Positions 36,861 to 45,467 of a DNA stretch of 64,000 nt are shown here, one piece after another (within the stretch, counting starts at the first letter, position 1; every line of letters begins with the position of its first letter). The DNA is from a virus, in the IMG/VR virus record IMGVR_UViG_3300027763_000037, positions 47,922 through 111,921 of that record; one strand, given 5' to 3'. The notes under the pieces are model-generated. The model ran no database searches. It was not told where the DNA came from and saw only the letters and a list, made by a program, of their open reading frames with translations. A program made the position numbers and the translations under genes.

Positions 36861-38810
36861 TTATGCTGTTAGATCGCCTGAAAGGATCCAGATATTGGTA
36901 TCACGCTTTGTTAGCGTTCCACCTGAGTACTGAGCACGAAGTTTTAGTCCTGGAGTATAATAAATTGTTACTCCTGATGCTGCAGCAATTGTTGTTTGTC
37001 CAGTTCCCTTTTGGAAAACGTCAACAGATGTTCCTATTGGAAATGCTACTGTAGCATTAGTTGGAACAGTTATAGTTGTTGCGCTTGAAGAGTTTGTTTC
37101 AACCATATTTGTTGCATCAGATAGAGCAAGTGTATAACTTGTTGTCTGTGTATTAAATGATGACAGTGTTGCTGAATCAAGTTCAGTTTTACTTGCCTTA
37201 AGAGCAAGAGCATTTGTCATTGTAGTTGAGAAGTTTGCATCGCTACCCAGTGCTGTTGCCAACTCATTTAATGTATTAAGAGTTCCAGGTGCTGAAGCAA
37301 CTAACGCTGCAATTGCTGAGTCAGCATATGCTGTTGTTGCTATCTGAGTATTATTTGTTCCTGCTGTTGCTGTAGGAGCAGTTGGTGTACCAGTAAATGC
37401 TGGTGATGCAACTGATGCCTTCAAAGCATCTGCAGTATCTACATATGTCTTAGTAGCCAAGGCTGCTGTATCAGCAATTCCGTGGATATCTGTAGTGTCT
37501 GTAGCATGTGATGACAATGCTGAATCAGAGTATGTCTTAGTAGCAAGTGCTGCTGTATCAGCAATACCATGAACGTTTGTTGTTGCTGAATTATGTGTTG
37601 TAAGTGCTGTTCCTGCTGCTGTTGCAGCATCTGCAATTGCTTCTGTTTTAGCAGTTGCTACGTTTGCTGTAGTTGCTAGAAGGGCTGTATTAGCAATTCC
37701 ATGAACGTCAGTTGTGTCTGCTTGGTGAGATCCTACTGCTGAATCAGCGTATGTCTTTGTGGCAAGTGCTGAAGTATCAGCAATACCATGAACATCAGTT
37801 GTATCTGATCCGTGAGCAAGAACTGCTGCATCTGCCTTAGCCTGTGCTCCAGAAGATGTTTCAAGAACTGAAGTATCTGCAATTCCGTGAACAGAAGTTG
37901 TATCTGATGAGTGTGTTCCAAGAGCAGTAGTTGCAGCGGTATCTGCTGCTGCAATAGCCTCTGACTTTGCAGTTGCTACATTTGCTGTAGTTGCAAGAAG
38001 TGCTGTGTCAGCAATTCCATGAACGTTTGTTGTATCTGTTCCATGTGTTCCAATTGCTGTATCTGTATAAGATGCTGCTGTCTGTGTTGCTGCTGTCTCT
38101 GCTGCATCTGCTGCTGCATCTGCATATGCCTTTGTAGAAAGAAGGGCTGTGTCAGCAATTCCATGAACATTTGTGGTATCTGCAGTATGGGTATTAATTG
38201 CTGTCTCTATTTCAGTTGCAACATATGTATTTCTTGCAGTTGTCATACTTGTTTCTGATGCATCAATTTCAGACTCAACAAATGCTTTTGTTGCAAGCAA
38301 TGTTGTATCTGCAATACCATGAATGTTTGTTGAGTCGTTGCTAAACTCTGTGATAGCAGTTGAAATTGCTGTAGCAACTGTTGCATTTGTAGCAAGAACA
38401 GTTGTATCTGTAATTCCATGGACATTTGTTGTATCCGCATTGTGTGTATTAACTGCACCATTAACTACGGATCCAATCATGTCTACTGCACTGGCTAATT
38501 CTCCAAGAGTGTCGAGTGCTGCTGGGGCATTTGTTATAAGAGACCCTAGTTGTGAGATAGGAACTTGGCCTTGGCTATTAAGTGTGGCAACACCACCAGG
38601 TACAGCCATTTGTGAATCTAAAATAAAACCTGAAGTATCAAGGTCTCCAAAATCTTTAAAATACGACAGGGCAGACCATTGGTTGGTACCGTCACCCATC
38701 TTAAACATACCTGAATCAGTTTCAAAACCAATTTCACCTGCTGCTAATACTGGGTTTGCTGCAGTCCATTGTGACGCAGTACCTCTACGCTGTTGCATTC
38801 TAGTTGCCAT
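36861..38810 (-). CDS. Tail fibre with MtdN-like start and VHGIADT repeats
   Basis: 649 residues. The N-terminus MATRMQQRRGTASQWTAANP, then LAAGEIGFETDSG and FKMGDGTNQW, matches the major tropism determinant N-terminal domain that attaches fibres to baseplates. Residues ~115-460 carry about a dozen ~27-residue repeats built around DTTNVHGIADTALLATKAYA. The last ~90 residues (ITVPTNATVAFPIG ... WILSGDLTA) are shared with the 47.7-kb fibre. A trimeric fibre with a variable repeat shaft is the likely structure. Confidence 0.8.
   Translation of the reverse strand: MATRMQQRRGTASQWTAANPVLAAGEIGFETDSGMFKMGDGTNQWSALSYFKDFGDLDTSGFILDSQMAVPGGVATLNSQGQVPISQLGSLITNAPAALDTLGELASAVDMIGSVVNGAVNTHNADTTNVHGITDTTVLATNATVATAISTAITEFSNDSTNIHGIADTTLLATKAFVESEIDASETSMTTARNTYVATEIETAINTHTADTTNVHGIADTALLSTKAYADAAADAAETAATQTAASYTDTAIGTHGTDTTNVHGIADTALLATTANVATAKSEAIAAADTAATTALGTHSSDTTSVHGIADTSVLETSSGAQAKADAAVLAHGSDTTDVHGIADTSALATKTYADSAVGSHQADTTDVHGIANTALLATTANVATAKTEAIADAATAAGTALTTHNSATTNVHGIADTAALATKTYSDSALSSHATDTTDIHGIADTAALATKTYVDTADALKASVASPAFTGTPTAPTATAGTNNTQIATTAYADSAIAALVASAPGTLNTLNELATALGSDANFSTTMTNALALKASKTELDSATLSSFNTQTTSYTLALSDATNMVETNSSSATTITVPTNATVAFPIGTSVDVFQKGTGQTTIAAASGVTIYYTPGLKLRAQYSGGTLTKRDTNIWILSGDLTA
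37440..38480 (-). repeat. Tandem ~81-bp coding repeats in tail fibre
   Basis: Roughly a dozen imperfect units with a shared core coding for TTNVHGIADT; on the plus strand the core reads GCAATTCCATGAAC with small changes. Spacing is about 80-90 bases. They form the shaft of the fibre and are candidates for copy-number change. Confidence 0.8.
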
Positions 38811-38863
38811 TTATCTCTCCTTATGGGGGCTGCCCATTATTCTCTTATTATAACATCAATTTA

Positions 38864-39313
38864 TTAATTGAAATTATCTACTGCACTACCGCCATCGAAT
38901 ACTACTGTCCAAGTTGTATCACTTGGTCCACCAGCATCCAAACCTACACCCAATGGGCTATTAAAAGTTCCAGCATTATAGAACTGCGAAACAATGAAAC
39001 CTGTTCCATCAATTGCAGTATCGTGAATGTGCTCTGGAAGTGTGTTTGTATCATCAATAGTTGCTTGGGTATACCAAGAACCGTTGTAATAAAAATTAAT
39101 TCTACTTGTTAAAGTGTCTAACCATTGTGTTCCATTAGTTGGTGAAGAAGGAGCAGTTGTGCCTACAGCCATTGAACGACTATCGACATACTCCTTAGTT
39201 GCTGCATGTGAAGCAAGAGTTGGATCTCCCACTGTTACTGCATCTCCGAATGTACCGCCGTTTGATACGACTAATCCATTCTTGACTCTGAAGTCTTTAT
39301 CGACTGTTGTCAT
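38864..39313 (-). CDS. Short tail fibre protein
   Basis: 149 residues. The N-terminal MTTVDKDFRVKNGLVV resembles the start of the next fibre upstream (MATVNKDFKIKSGLIV), as in T4-like cyanophage fibre proteins. LASHAATKEYVDSRS and GTQWLDTLTSRINFYYNG are common fibre modules. A beta-rich C-terminal domain follows. It probably forms part of the same fibre complex. Confidence 0.65.
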   Translation of the reverse strand: MTTVDKDFRVKNGLVVSNGGTFGDAVTVGDPTLASHAATKEYVDSRSMAVGTTAPSSPTNGTQWLDTLTSRINFYYNGSWYTQATIDDTNTLPEHIHDTAIDGTGFIVSQFYNAGTFNSPLGVGLDAGGPSDTTWTVVFDGGSAVDNFN

Positions 39314-39348
39314 TTACTACTCCCTCTTCCAACTATTTTTATTTTTTA

Positions 39349-41142
39349 TTACGCTACTAGTGTTCCGACAACAGTCACTGTTGAGGTGTTGTTGGCAGTT
39401 GTTACTAGAAGTTGTACATCTGTTCCTGAAATACCTGCTGAAATTGTTGATGCTGAACCATTAGTTCCAACAATTCCGTACTCAGTAATTGCAATATTGT
39501 CTGAAGTATCAAGTGTTAAAAGTACCTTTGAGATTTCAGTGTGTGTTCCGTAGGCAACCTTTACAAGGTATTCTGCTGAACGGTAGTCAGCCTTTGCAAA
39601 AGCATGTGCTACCTGAATTCCTGCTGTTGGTGCTGACAGTGTTGCTGCAACTTGCTTAGCAACCGAGTTTAACGCAACCGCTGTAAATGAACGAGTTGTT
39701 CCATCTACTGCAGCACGAGCACGAGCATCTGTAAAGTACTTGTTTGTACCTTCTGCAAGATCAGTTGTTGTAGAATCTGCTACACCATTTTCTGCTGATA
39801 TTACAAGACCGTTTTCATCACCTGTTATTGTAATGTTTGTCTTTGTAGCACCAACGATAAGTGCTGCTGCTGCAGTCTTAGCACGAGTTGTTGTAAAGTA
39901 TTGAGAAGTTCCTTCTGCAACATCAGATGTTGTAAGTGCATCAGCATAAGCCTTTGCATCTACTTCAGCCTGATCTGCATATGTCTGATAAGCAGTTGTA
40001 ATTGCTGTCTCACGAGTGTCTGTGTATGCCTTTGCATCTACTTCAGCCTGATCTGCATAGTTCTGGTAAGCAGTTGTGATTAAGCCTTCACGAGTGTCTG
40101 TGTATGCTTTAGCATCTGTCTCTGCGCCATCTGCATAACCTTGTGCTGCTGTATCAAGAGTTGAAATTTCTCCATCTACATAACCCTTTGTTGCTGCATG
40201 TAGATTTAATGTTGGTGCTCCTGACAATGTCAAGGCTCCAGTCATTGTATCTCCAGCCTTTGCTACTCTTCCAGCAACTGCGTTAGCAGCGTCAGTAGCA
40301 TAAGATGGGTTGTTAGCAATTGCTGCAGACAACTCATTCAATGTGTCAAGTAGTGCTGGTGCTGCTCCAACAAGATCAGAAACTTCCTGATCTGTGTAAG
40401 CCTTAGAATCTACAAGTGCCTGTGCTGCTGCACCCTTTGCATCATATGTTGTTGCAAGGTTAAGACCTGTTATTGCTGTATCTGTGTAAGTTTCTGATGT
40501 TGAAATTGCATCTGCTTCTGCTTGATCTGCGTAAGCCTGAGTTGCAAGAACATCTGCACCCCACTTAACAGAAGAACCTGCTGCTGGAGTAAGAACGATA
40601 TGAGAATCAGAATTGATTGTCATTGATCCTGCGCCAGTGAAGTTAAGTGTATCTCCAATAGTCTTATTTGTTAATGTTTGTGTGTCTGATGTTCCTACTA
40701 CGTTACCAGTTACACCGTGTGCAGAAGTATCAGATTCGTGATCTGCAAGATCTCCTGCTACAAGTCCTGCTTCTGTTGCTGCAGTTCCTGCTGCATCGTA
40801 TGCTGCTGCTGTAGCATCAAGTGCTCTTTGGTTTGTAAAGTACTTATTTGTTGCATTTTCTGCAAGGTCTGCAGTATCGTGGTTTGAAAGGCTTGATACT
40901 GTTCCTGTTACGTTACCAGTTAAATCTGCTGTAATTGTTCCTGCAGCAAAGTTACCATTAGCATCACGCTTTACAACCTTGTTTGCTTCGTTAGCAGATG
41001 TGGCTGTTCCGCCAATAAGACTAACAATGTAGTCTTGATCTGCTTGCTTCTTTGTAAGAACGTCAAAATTGTTAACTGTCGCTGTTGTACCTTCAACAAT
41101 GAGACCACTCTTAATTTTAAAATCTTTATTTACTGTTGCCAT
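39349..41142 (-). CDS. Long tail fibre protein
   Basis: 597 residues starting MATVNKDFKIKSGLIVEGTT. DTADLAENATNKYFTNQRAL and TDLAEGTNKYFTDARARAAV are the fibre motif also found in T4-like phages. Residues ~300-400 repeat YADQAEVDAKAYTDTRE units. The C-terminal ~80 residues (SAEYLVKVAYGTHTEISKVL) share a domain with the next gene upstream. A trimeric fibre is inferred. Confidence 0.75.
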   Translation of the reverse strand: MATVNKDFKIKSGLIVEGTTATVNNFDVLTKKQADQDYIVSLIGGTATSANEANKVVKRDANGNFAAGTITADLTGNVTGTVSSLSNHDTADLAENATNKYFTNQRALDATAAAYDAAGTAATEAGLVAGDLADHESDTSAHGVTGNVVGTSDTQTLTNKTIGDTLNFTGAGSMTINSDSHIVLTPAAGSSVKWGADVLATQAYADQAEADAISTSETYTDTAITGLNLATTYDAKGAAAQALVDSKAYTDQEVSDLVGAAPALLDTLNELSAAIANNPSYATDAANAVAGRVAKAGDTMTGALTLSGAPTLNLHAATKGYVDGEISTLDTAAQGYADGAETDAKAYTDTREGLITTAYQNYADQAEVDAKAYTDTRETAITTAYQTYADQAEVDAKAYADALTTSDVAEGTSQYFTTTRAKTAAAALIVGATKTNITITGDENGLVISAENGVADSTTTDLAEGTNKYFTDARARAAVDGTTRSFTAVALNSVAKQVAATLSAPTAGIQVAHAFAKADYRSAEYLVKVAYGTHTEISKVLLTLDTSDNIAITEYGIVGTNGSASTISAGISGTDVQLLVTTANNTSTVTVVGTLVA

Positions 41143-41160
41143 TTTTTATATCTCCTTTTA

Positions 41161-41607
41161 TTATGCCTTAAGTCCCATACGAGCATATCGTACAGTGACT
41201 GGCTTGATCGCAGGATCTGGAGTGACTGTTAAGGCCACGGTATTTCCAGTGCGAGAGACATTAATGGTGCCAATATTCCCATCATTGTCGATTGTTCCAT
41301 ACTCGCTGACTGATACATTTGCACCGTCAACAAGAATACTTAGTTCAGTTGCGTAGAACTTATTGTCCCCTGCGGAGGTCTTTGATATTGAAACAATATA
41401 CTTAACCAAACGCCAAACTGTTGCATCAAAGTTATCAATAACAGTTACGTTCTCAATTCCATTGACTGTGTTTTCATTGTTACCCGCTGATCCCAAATCT
41501 GTTGACTGAGAAACAAGGGTATCGATTAAATCTACGTAATTTTCTTGAGTAGGTCTATCACCTGTTTGAAATAGACTCTTTACTCCTGGGACTGATATCT
41601 TTGCCAT
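41161..41607 (-). CDS. Fibre-associated protein sharing a C-terminal domain
   Basis: 148 residues. MAKISVPGVKSLFQTGDRPT is followed by a linker and a beta domain (WRLVKYIVSISKTSAGDNKF ... VSEYGTIDNDGNIGTINVS) that is paralogous to the end of the long fibre. A TATAAT six bases before the ATG predicts a leaderless message. It likely forms an adaptor or short fibre. Confidence 0.65.
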   Translation of the reverse strand: MAKISVPGVKSLFQTGDRPTQENYVDLIDTLVSQSTDLGSAGNNENTVNGIENVTVIDNFDATVWRLVKYIVSISKTSAGDNKFYATELSILVDGANVSVSEYGTIDNDGNIGTINVSRTGNTVALTVTPDPAIKPVTVRYARMGLKA

Positions 41608-41619
41608 AGTGAGATTATA
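41608..41619 (-). promoter_or_regulatory. Leaderless promoter
   Basis: Minus strand TGCTATAAT, CTCACT, ATG. The -10 hexamer (41614-41619) ends seven bases before the A of the start codon, so transcription would start on the ATG itself. Confidence 0.6.
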
Positions 41620-41628
41620 GCATGTATT

Positions 41629-41853
41629 TTAAAGTATATAGTTATTCAAACCAATTACAGCAATGCCAATTGGTGCTGGAGATGATGCGGAATAGCCTGG
41701 AATCTGAATGTTTGTTATACGTATTCTAAATGGTAATACTTCGTTAATCTTAACTATAGGGGAAGGCTTTGAAATCTTTATAGCCCCGTAAGTTACAGCA
41801 TTAATTGCTGAAACTTTTCTCTTAGTATTATTATTGATTATTGAAGTAGCCAT
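41629..41853 (-). CDS. Small tail protein following BppU-like gene
   Basis: 74 residues containing YGAIKISKPSPIVKINEVLP and a C-terminal PAPIGIAVIGLNNYIL. It overlaps the stop of the BppU-like gene as TAATG. A 33-residue gene occupies the equivalent place in the other fibre set (50.6 kb). No family is recognised. Confidence 0.55.
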   Translation of the reverse strand: MATSIINNNTKRKVSAINAVTYGAIKISKPSPIVKINEVLPFRIRITNIQIPGYSASSPAPIGIAVIGLNNYIL

Positions 41854-42260
41854 TAATCAGTTACATCTTCAATAACAATTACGCTACCCTGGCAAACTGT
41901 CCAAACAGTCTCATTCCCTGGGGCAGACAACTGAATATCAAATATGTCTCCAGTCTGCAATGTTAAAGATTGTGTTGCTGATAAAAATACTGTAAATTCT
42001 CCTGGAAGGTCGTCTGGATCTGCAGCGGGACTTAGAGTCATAACAACCGAAGCATCGTCACTAATAAGTGCTGGAGTGGTATTGGGTCTTTTAATTTTCA
42101 TAGCAATTGCCCAGTCTGGAACATTTAAAGGTGCTTCCAAATCATCCGTTACATAAACTTTAAATGAGGCAGTGTCCCCACGGACAAATGTCCAAGTAAC
42201 CTGTGGTGGCTTTGAGCCAACATCGTACTGAGATTTTTGAGAATTTCTGCTTGTTGCCAT
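41853..42260 (-). CDS. BppU-like baseplate adaptor protein
   Basis: 135 residues. VTWTFVRGDTASFKVYVTDD, a central FDIQL strand and TVCQGSVIVIEDVTD match the small beta-sandwich adaptor of lactococcal BppU N-domains and are shared with the genes at 49.4 and 50.7 kb. It probably plugs fibres into the baseplate. A TATAAT lies exactly six bases before the ATG, so the message is predicted leaderless. Confidence 0.65.
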   Translation of the reverse strand: MATSRNSQKSQYDVGSKPPQVTWTFVRGDTASFKVYVTDDLEAPLNVPDWAIAMKIKRPNTTPALISDDASVVMTLSPAADPDDLPGEFTVFLSATQSLTLQTGDIFDIQLSAPGNETVWTVCQGSVIVIEDVTD

Positions 42261-42272
42261 TTTTAAATTATA
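42261..42272 (-). promoter_or_regulatory. Leaderless promoter
   Basis: Minus strand GTGGTATAAT, TTAAAA, ATG. Extended -10 at 42267-42272 with the predicted first transcribed base being the A of the ATG. Confidence 0.65.
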
Positions 42273-42287
42273 CCACGAATCTTTAGT

Positions 42288-43238
42288 TTATACCCAGTCT
42301 TTTGGAAACTCTGTGAAGTCATCATAGCCTATAAATCTAAAAGCATCTGACTTTTTAGAACAAAACATCTCTCTTTGAATATAGGCAGTAAAAGTGCTTC
42401 TAGGGGTTCCAATAAAATCCTTTGACTGACACATTACTAATAATCCAATCAGACCAAAAACAATTTCTGACTGACTAGGTAAAGCCAAAAACTCATTTGA
42501 AAAATTATCTACAATGTAGTCATCTAAAAATACAATATCTTTATTTTTAAATATTTCATTGTTTACATCATCTGTTAATACTACAGTTTTTAAATCATTA
42601 TTTTTAAGCGCTTTATCAAAATCTTTCTCTGAAAAACTAAATGTTCTTTCTGCATGATCTGTAAGCCTTACGTGCATGCCACGAAATTCTCCAAGACTCT
42701 TAGCAACCTTGTTTGCTAAATCAACATACTCCTCTTTAAAAGTCACCTTTATCTTATTTAAAAATTCATCATCTTGATTGGCAAAAAAAGTTTCACGGTT
42801 GGCCAGGTTTGGACCAGACATATTATACGACTTGCCTTCTTCAAAAATTAATTCTTTTTTATTAAAATGCTCAGCCCCTACTTGAATTTCTTTATTAACA
42901 TTTGCATAATCTAAAAATAAGTTATCAGATATTTTAATTTCATCTTTAGAAAACTGATCTATTTTTCCAAAAGCAATATACTCCCAAACCAAAGATTTAT
43001 CAAAATCTATTAACTCAAAAAAGTTTACCATTTCTCTTTTAACAATTGAATCTCTTTTTCCAAAAACAACATTATCACTAATTGGAAAACTATCAAGCCA
43101 ATTTTGTTGCTTATCAAGTAAATTATAGATAACAAGTTTTTTCTTTGTTATACAAGAAAGACCAAGTCCTACTTCTAAACTAAACAGTCTGTTTGTTAGT
43201 CCTGCATGGTGCAATCTGTAAAATAAAAAGTTATCCAT
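42288..43238 (-). CDS. Fucosyltransferase-like glycosyltransferase
   Basis: 316 residues. HHAGLTNRLFSLEVGLGLSC near the N-terminus resembles the GGLGNRLF donor-binding start of GT11/GT23/O-fucosyltransferase-type enzymes. GMHVRLTDHAERTF supplies the H-x-R-x-x-D motif and GTPRSTFTAYIQREM the C-terminal nucleotide-binding motif of the same group. These enzymes use GDP-sugars. The gene overlaps the end of the GDP-mannose 3,5-epimerase gene by 8 bases, so it likely transfers the sugar made by that enzyme. The acceptor could be a virion fibre, host glycan or DNA; this is not visible. Confidence 0.65.
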   Translation of the reverse strand: MDNFLFYRLHHAGLTNRLFSLEVGLGLSCITKKKLVIYNLLDKQQNWLDSFPISDNVVFGKRDSIVKREMVNFFELIDFDKSLVWEYIAFGKIDQFSKDEIKISDNLFLDYANVNKEIQVGAEHFNKKELIFEEGKSYNMSGPNLANRETFFANQDDEFLNKIKVTFKEEYVDLANKVAKSLGEFRGMHVRLTDHAERTFSFSEKDFDKALKNNDLKTVVLTDDVNNEIFKNKDIVFLDDYIVDNFSNEFLALPSQSEIVFGLIGLLVMCQSKDFIGTPRSTFTAYIQREMFCSKKSDAFRFIGYDDFTEFPKDWV

Positions 43239-44256
43239 TTTGTTTTTTTATCCATTCATATGTTTGTTTGATTCCATCTTTAAGAGACATTGAGTAATCC
43301 CAATCTAACTTTTCTCTAACTAAATCATTGTTAGAGTTTCTTCCTCTAACTCCAAGTGGGCCAGGAATATGCATTTTACTAAGAGTTTTACCTTCAATGC
43401 TACAAGCAATATCTACCAGTTGATTTATAGTAACCATTTCTTCAGAACCTATATTGACAGGACCAGTAAAATCTGACTCCATAAGTCTTCTTGTTGCTTC
43501 TATACATTCATCTATGTATAGGAATGATCGAGTTTGTTCTCCATCCCCCCAAATTTCTATAAATCCATCTGCTTGTATAACTTTTCGACACATTGCTGCA
43601 GGAGCCTTTTCTTTTCCACCATCCCAAGTTCCTTCTGGTCCATAAATATTATGATATCTTGCAATGGCTACTGGGATTTTATTATTTCTATTAAAGGCTA
43701 AAAACATTCTTTCGCTAAACAATTTTTCCCAGCCATACTCACTGTCAGGATCTGCAGGGTATGCATCAGACTCCTTAAGTCCAGGATTATTAACATCTAA
43801 CTGCTTATAGTCAGGATACATACATGCAGAACTTGAATAAAATATTTTAGTTTTATTTATATTATATTTTTCATTAAGCCTGGACTGTGCTCTTAACAAA
43901 TTAAGGTTTATCAGAGCAGAGTTTTCCATAATCTGAGAATCATTTAAACCAGTAAATATATATCCAGCCCCACCCATATCGGCAGCAAATTGATATACCT
44001 CATCAAAAGAAGTTATAGAGCGATAAGGAACTTCGTGATAAAAGTTTCCTTGATATCCTTTAAACTGAATAACTTTTTCAACATTTTCATATACGGATAA
44101 ATCTCTTTCAATAAACTCGTCTGCTTCTGTTTCTGAAAAGTCTGGATGTTTTAAATCAACACCACGAACCCAGTATCCTTCTGATTTTAATCTTTTAACC
44201 ATGTGGCTTCCAATGAAGCCTCCTGCACCAAAAACAAGTGCTGTTTTTTGTGTCAT
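43231..44256 (-). CDS. gme: GDP-mannose 3,5-epimerase (NAD-dependent SDR)
   Basis: 341 residues from the ATG overlapping the previous stop (TAATG). GAGGFIG at 10-16 is the Rossmann NAD site. Catalytic residues of plant-type GDP-mannose 3,5-epimerase are present at the same numbering as in the Arabidopsis enzyme: Cys145 (SSSACMYP), Tyr174 and Lys178 (YGWEK), Lys217 (GGKEKAPAA). QFAADMGGAGYI, YHNIYGPEGTWDGGKEKAPA and HIPGPLGVRGRNS are family blocks. The enzyme converts GDP-D-mannose to GDP-L-galactose (and GDP-L-gulose). It sits among fibre genes beside a GDP-sugar transferase, suggesting phage-directed glycosylation. Confidence 0.85.
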   Translation of the reverse strand: MTQKTALVFGAGGFIGSHMVKRLKSEGYWVRGVDLKHPDFSETEADEFIERDLSVYENVEKVIQFKGYQGNFYHEVPYRSITSFDEVYQFAADMGGAGYIFTGLNDSQIMENSALINLNLLRAQSRLNEKYNINKTKIFYSSSACMYPDYKQLDVNNPGLKESDAYPADPDSEYGWEKLFSERMFLAFNRNNKIPVAIARYHNIYGPEGTWDGGKEKAPAAMCRKVIQADGFIEIWGDGEQTRSFLYIDECIEATRRLMESDFTGPVNIGSEEMVTINQLVDIACSIEGKTLSKMHIPGPLGVRGRNSNNDLVREKLDWDYSMSLKDGIKQTYEWIKKQNG

Positions 44257-44798
44257 TATGCTAAACCGTTTTTCAGTGCTCCCCAAGTGCCATTTCCTTT
44301 TGCTTGAACAATAACTATTCCAGGATTTCCTTGGTGTGCAACAATACCTACTGCAACTCCAGAGTTTGCTGGTTTTGCTCCTGATGAGTCATTGGCCCCA
44401 GCAACTAATCCACCAGTTTGTCCAACGTAGAGAATAGACCCACTTGCAAATGTTGAAGTATTTAAACCTTCAAGAACTCCACCAACTACAACAACCCCGT
44501 TTGAATTATTTGCTATTGTTGTTTTTGATAAACCTAATAATGTTTGTGATGATGTTCCAGTTAGTCTTGTTATTAATGTTCTTTCTGATCCAGAACTATA
44601 GCCAGAAGCATATACTGGATCCCCCGCTAAAATAGAAGATCCAGTTTCATTTCTTACACTAATTTGAAAATATGAAAGTCCTAATGGAGGAAGAATCTCT
44701 TCTAATTTAGTTACTAAATCTTCAATATCTCCGTGTACATTAACGTTATCGCTTGCTAAAGGATAAGGTAAGCCGAGACCGTTTAATTTTGTTGCCAT
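44256..44798 (-). CDS. Fibre or virion surface protein
   Basis: 180 residues. HGDIEDLVTKLEEILPPLGL is a helical linker; the rest (SGSSILAGDPVYASG-like strands, GSILYVGQTGGLVAGAND, GNPGIVIVQAKGNGTWG) forms a beta-rich domain common in phage fibres and decoration proteins. It is the first gene of the second fibre block, nearly leaderless behind a GGTATAAT at 44808-44813, and its stop overlaps the epimerase start. It may be the glycosylation target, though this is speculation. Confidence 0.55.
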   Translation of the reverse strand: MATKLNGLGLPYPLASDNVNVHGDIEDLVTKLEEILPPLGLSYFQISVRNETGSSILAGDPVYASGYSSGSERTLITRLTGTSSQTLLGLSKTTIANNSNGVVVVGGVLEGLNTSTFASGSILYVGQTGGLVAGANDSSGAKPANSGVAVGIVAHQGNPGIVIVQAKGNGTWGALKNGLA

Positions 44799-44807
44799 AG
44801 TACTTTT

Positions 44808-44813
44808 ATTATA
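44808..44813 (-). promoter_or_regulatory. Late promoter of second fibre block
   Basis: Minus strand AATGGTATAAT nine bases before the ATG of the first gene, so the leader would be about three bases. It is divergent from the transglycosylase promoter 40 bases away. Confidence 0.55.
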
Positions 44814-44826
44814 CCATTGTTCAGAG

Positions 44827-44856
44827 TTGACTTTTAGAGAAATATCATGATATACT
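44827..44856 (+). promoter_or_regulatory. Promoter of exported transglycosylase
   Basis: TTGACT, an 18-base spacer and TATACT form a near-consensus sigma-70 promoter. It lies back to back with the late promoter of the fibre block. Confidence 0.75.
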
Positions 44857-44863
44857 AGGTAGT

Positions 44864-44881
44864 AACACCTACCAAGGTGTT
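44864..44881 (+). promoter_or_regulatory. 5' leader hairpin
   Basis: AACACCT-ACCA-AGGTGTT is a perfect 7-bp inverted repeat with a four-base loop beginning at the predicted transcription start. It ends 12 bases before the AAGGAGG site. It may protect the 5' end of the RNA or act as an operator. Confidence 0.65.
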
Positions 44882-44903
44882 ATTGTTTTCTAAGGAGGAA
44901 ACT

Positions 44904-45467
44904 ATGATTAAATTTATCGAAAGAAACAAAGAGATCATTAGCACACTCAGTATCGTAGTACTAGTAACGGTTTTGTCAAACTCTGCTAATGCTATTTCAG
45001 ATCTTGATACAAAGAACAATCTTAGCCTGGAACAGGCTCAGACATCGGAAACCGCCTCGAAAGAGGTTTTTTTGGTTTCTAAGGCAAAAAAACTAGAGAG
45101 TTTTGAGAATAAGACATCTCTGACCGATATTGAACTAAAGGAACTTCTTTCTCTAGTAGGATTTAAGGGTAAAGACCTTGTGGTTGCTTGGGCGGTTGCT
45201 AAAAAAGAATCTAATGGACGACCATTGGCTTTTAATGGCAATCATAAGACTGGAGACTCATCTTATGGCATGTTTCAAATTAATATGATCGATTCCCTTG
45301 GTCCTGACCGTAGAGACAAGTTTGATCTTGATTCAAATGCAGAACTATTTAATCCCGTCAAGAATGCAGAGATTGCATACTACATGACAAATGGTGGAGA
45401 CGACTGGTCTTCTTGGAAAGGCATTACGCCAAAGACCAGAATGTGGATGAAGAAATTTCCTAAGTAG
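44904..45467 (+). CDS. Exported lytic transglycosylase / lysozyme-like protein
   Basis: 187 residues from the ATG with TAAGGAGG 7 bases upstream. An N-terminal signal peptide (basic MIKFIERNKE, hydrophobic STLSIVVLVTVLSNSANA) is followed by a linker. The C-terminal ~110 residues match the SLT/lysozyme-like fold: VVAWAVAKKESNGRPLAFNG with the catalytic Glu in KKES, SSYGMFQIN, and an AEIAYYMTNGGDDWSSWKG end. It would cut peptidoglycan outside the membrane. It is the only plus-strand gene inside the late block and converges with the next minus gene. Confidence 0.8.
   Translation: MIKFIERNKEIISTLSIVVLVTVLSNSANAISDLDTKNNLSLEQAQTSETASKEVFLVSKAKKLESFENKTSLTDIELKELLSLVGFKGKDLVVAWAVAKKESNGRPLAFNGNHKTGDSSYGMFQINMIDSLGPDRRDKFDLDSNAELFNPVKNAEIAYYMTNGGDDWSSWKGITPKTRMWMKKFPK

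Noticed and set aside
38323-38853. 176-codon plus-strand frame opposite the repeat fibre
   Set aside because: Arises from the repeated codons of the fibre on the other strand; no ribosome site.
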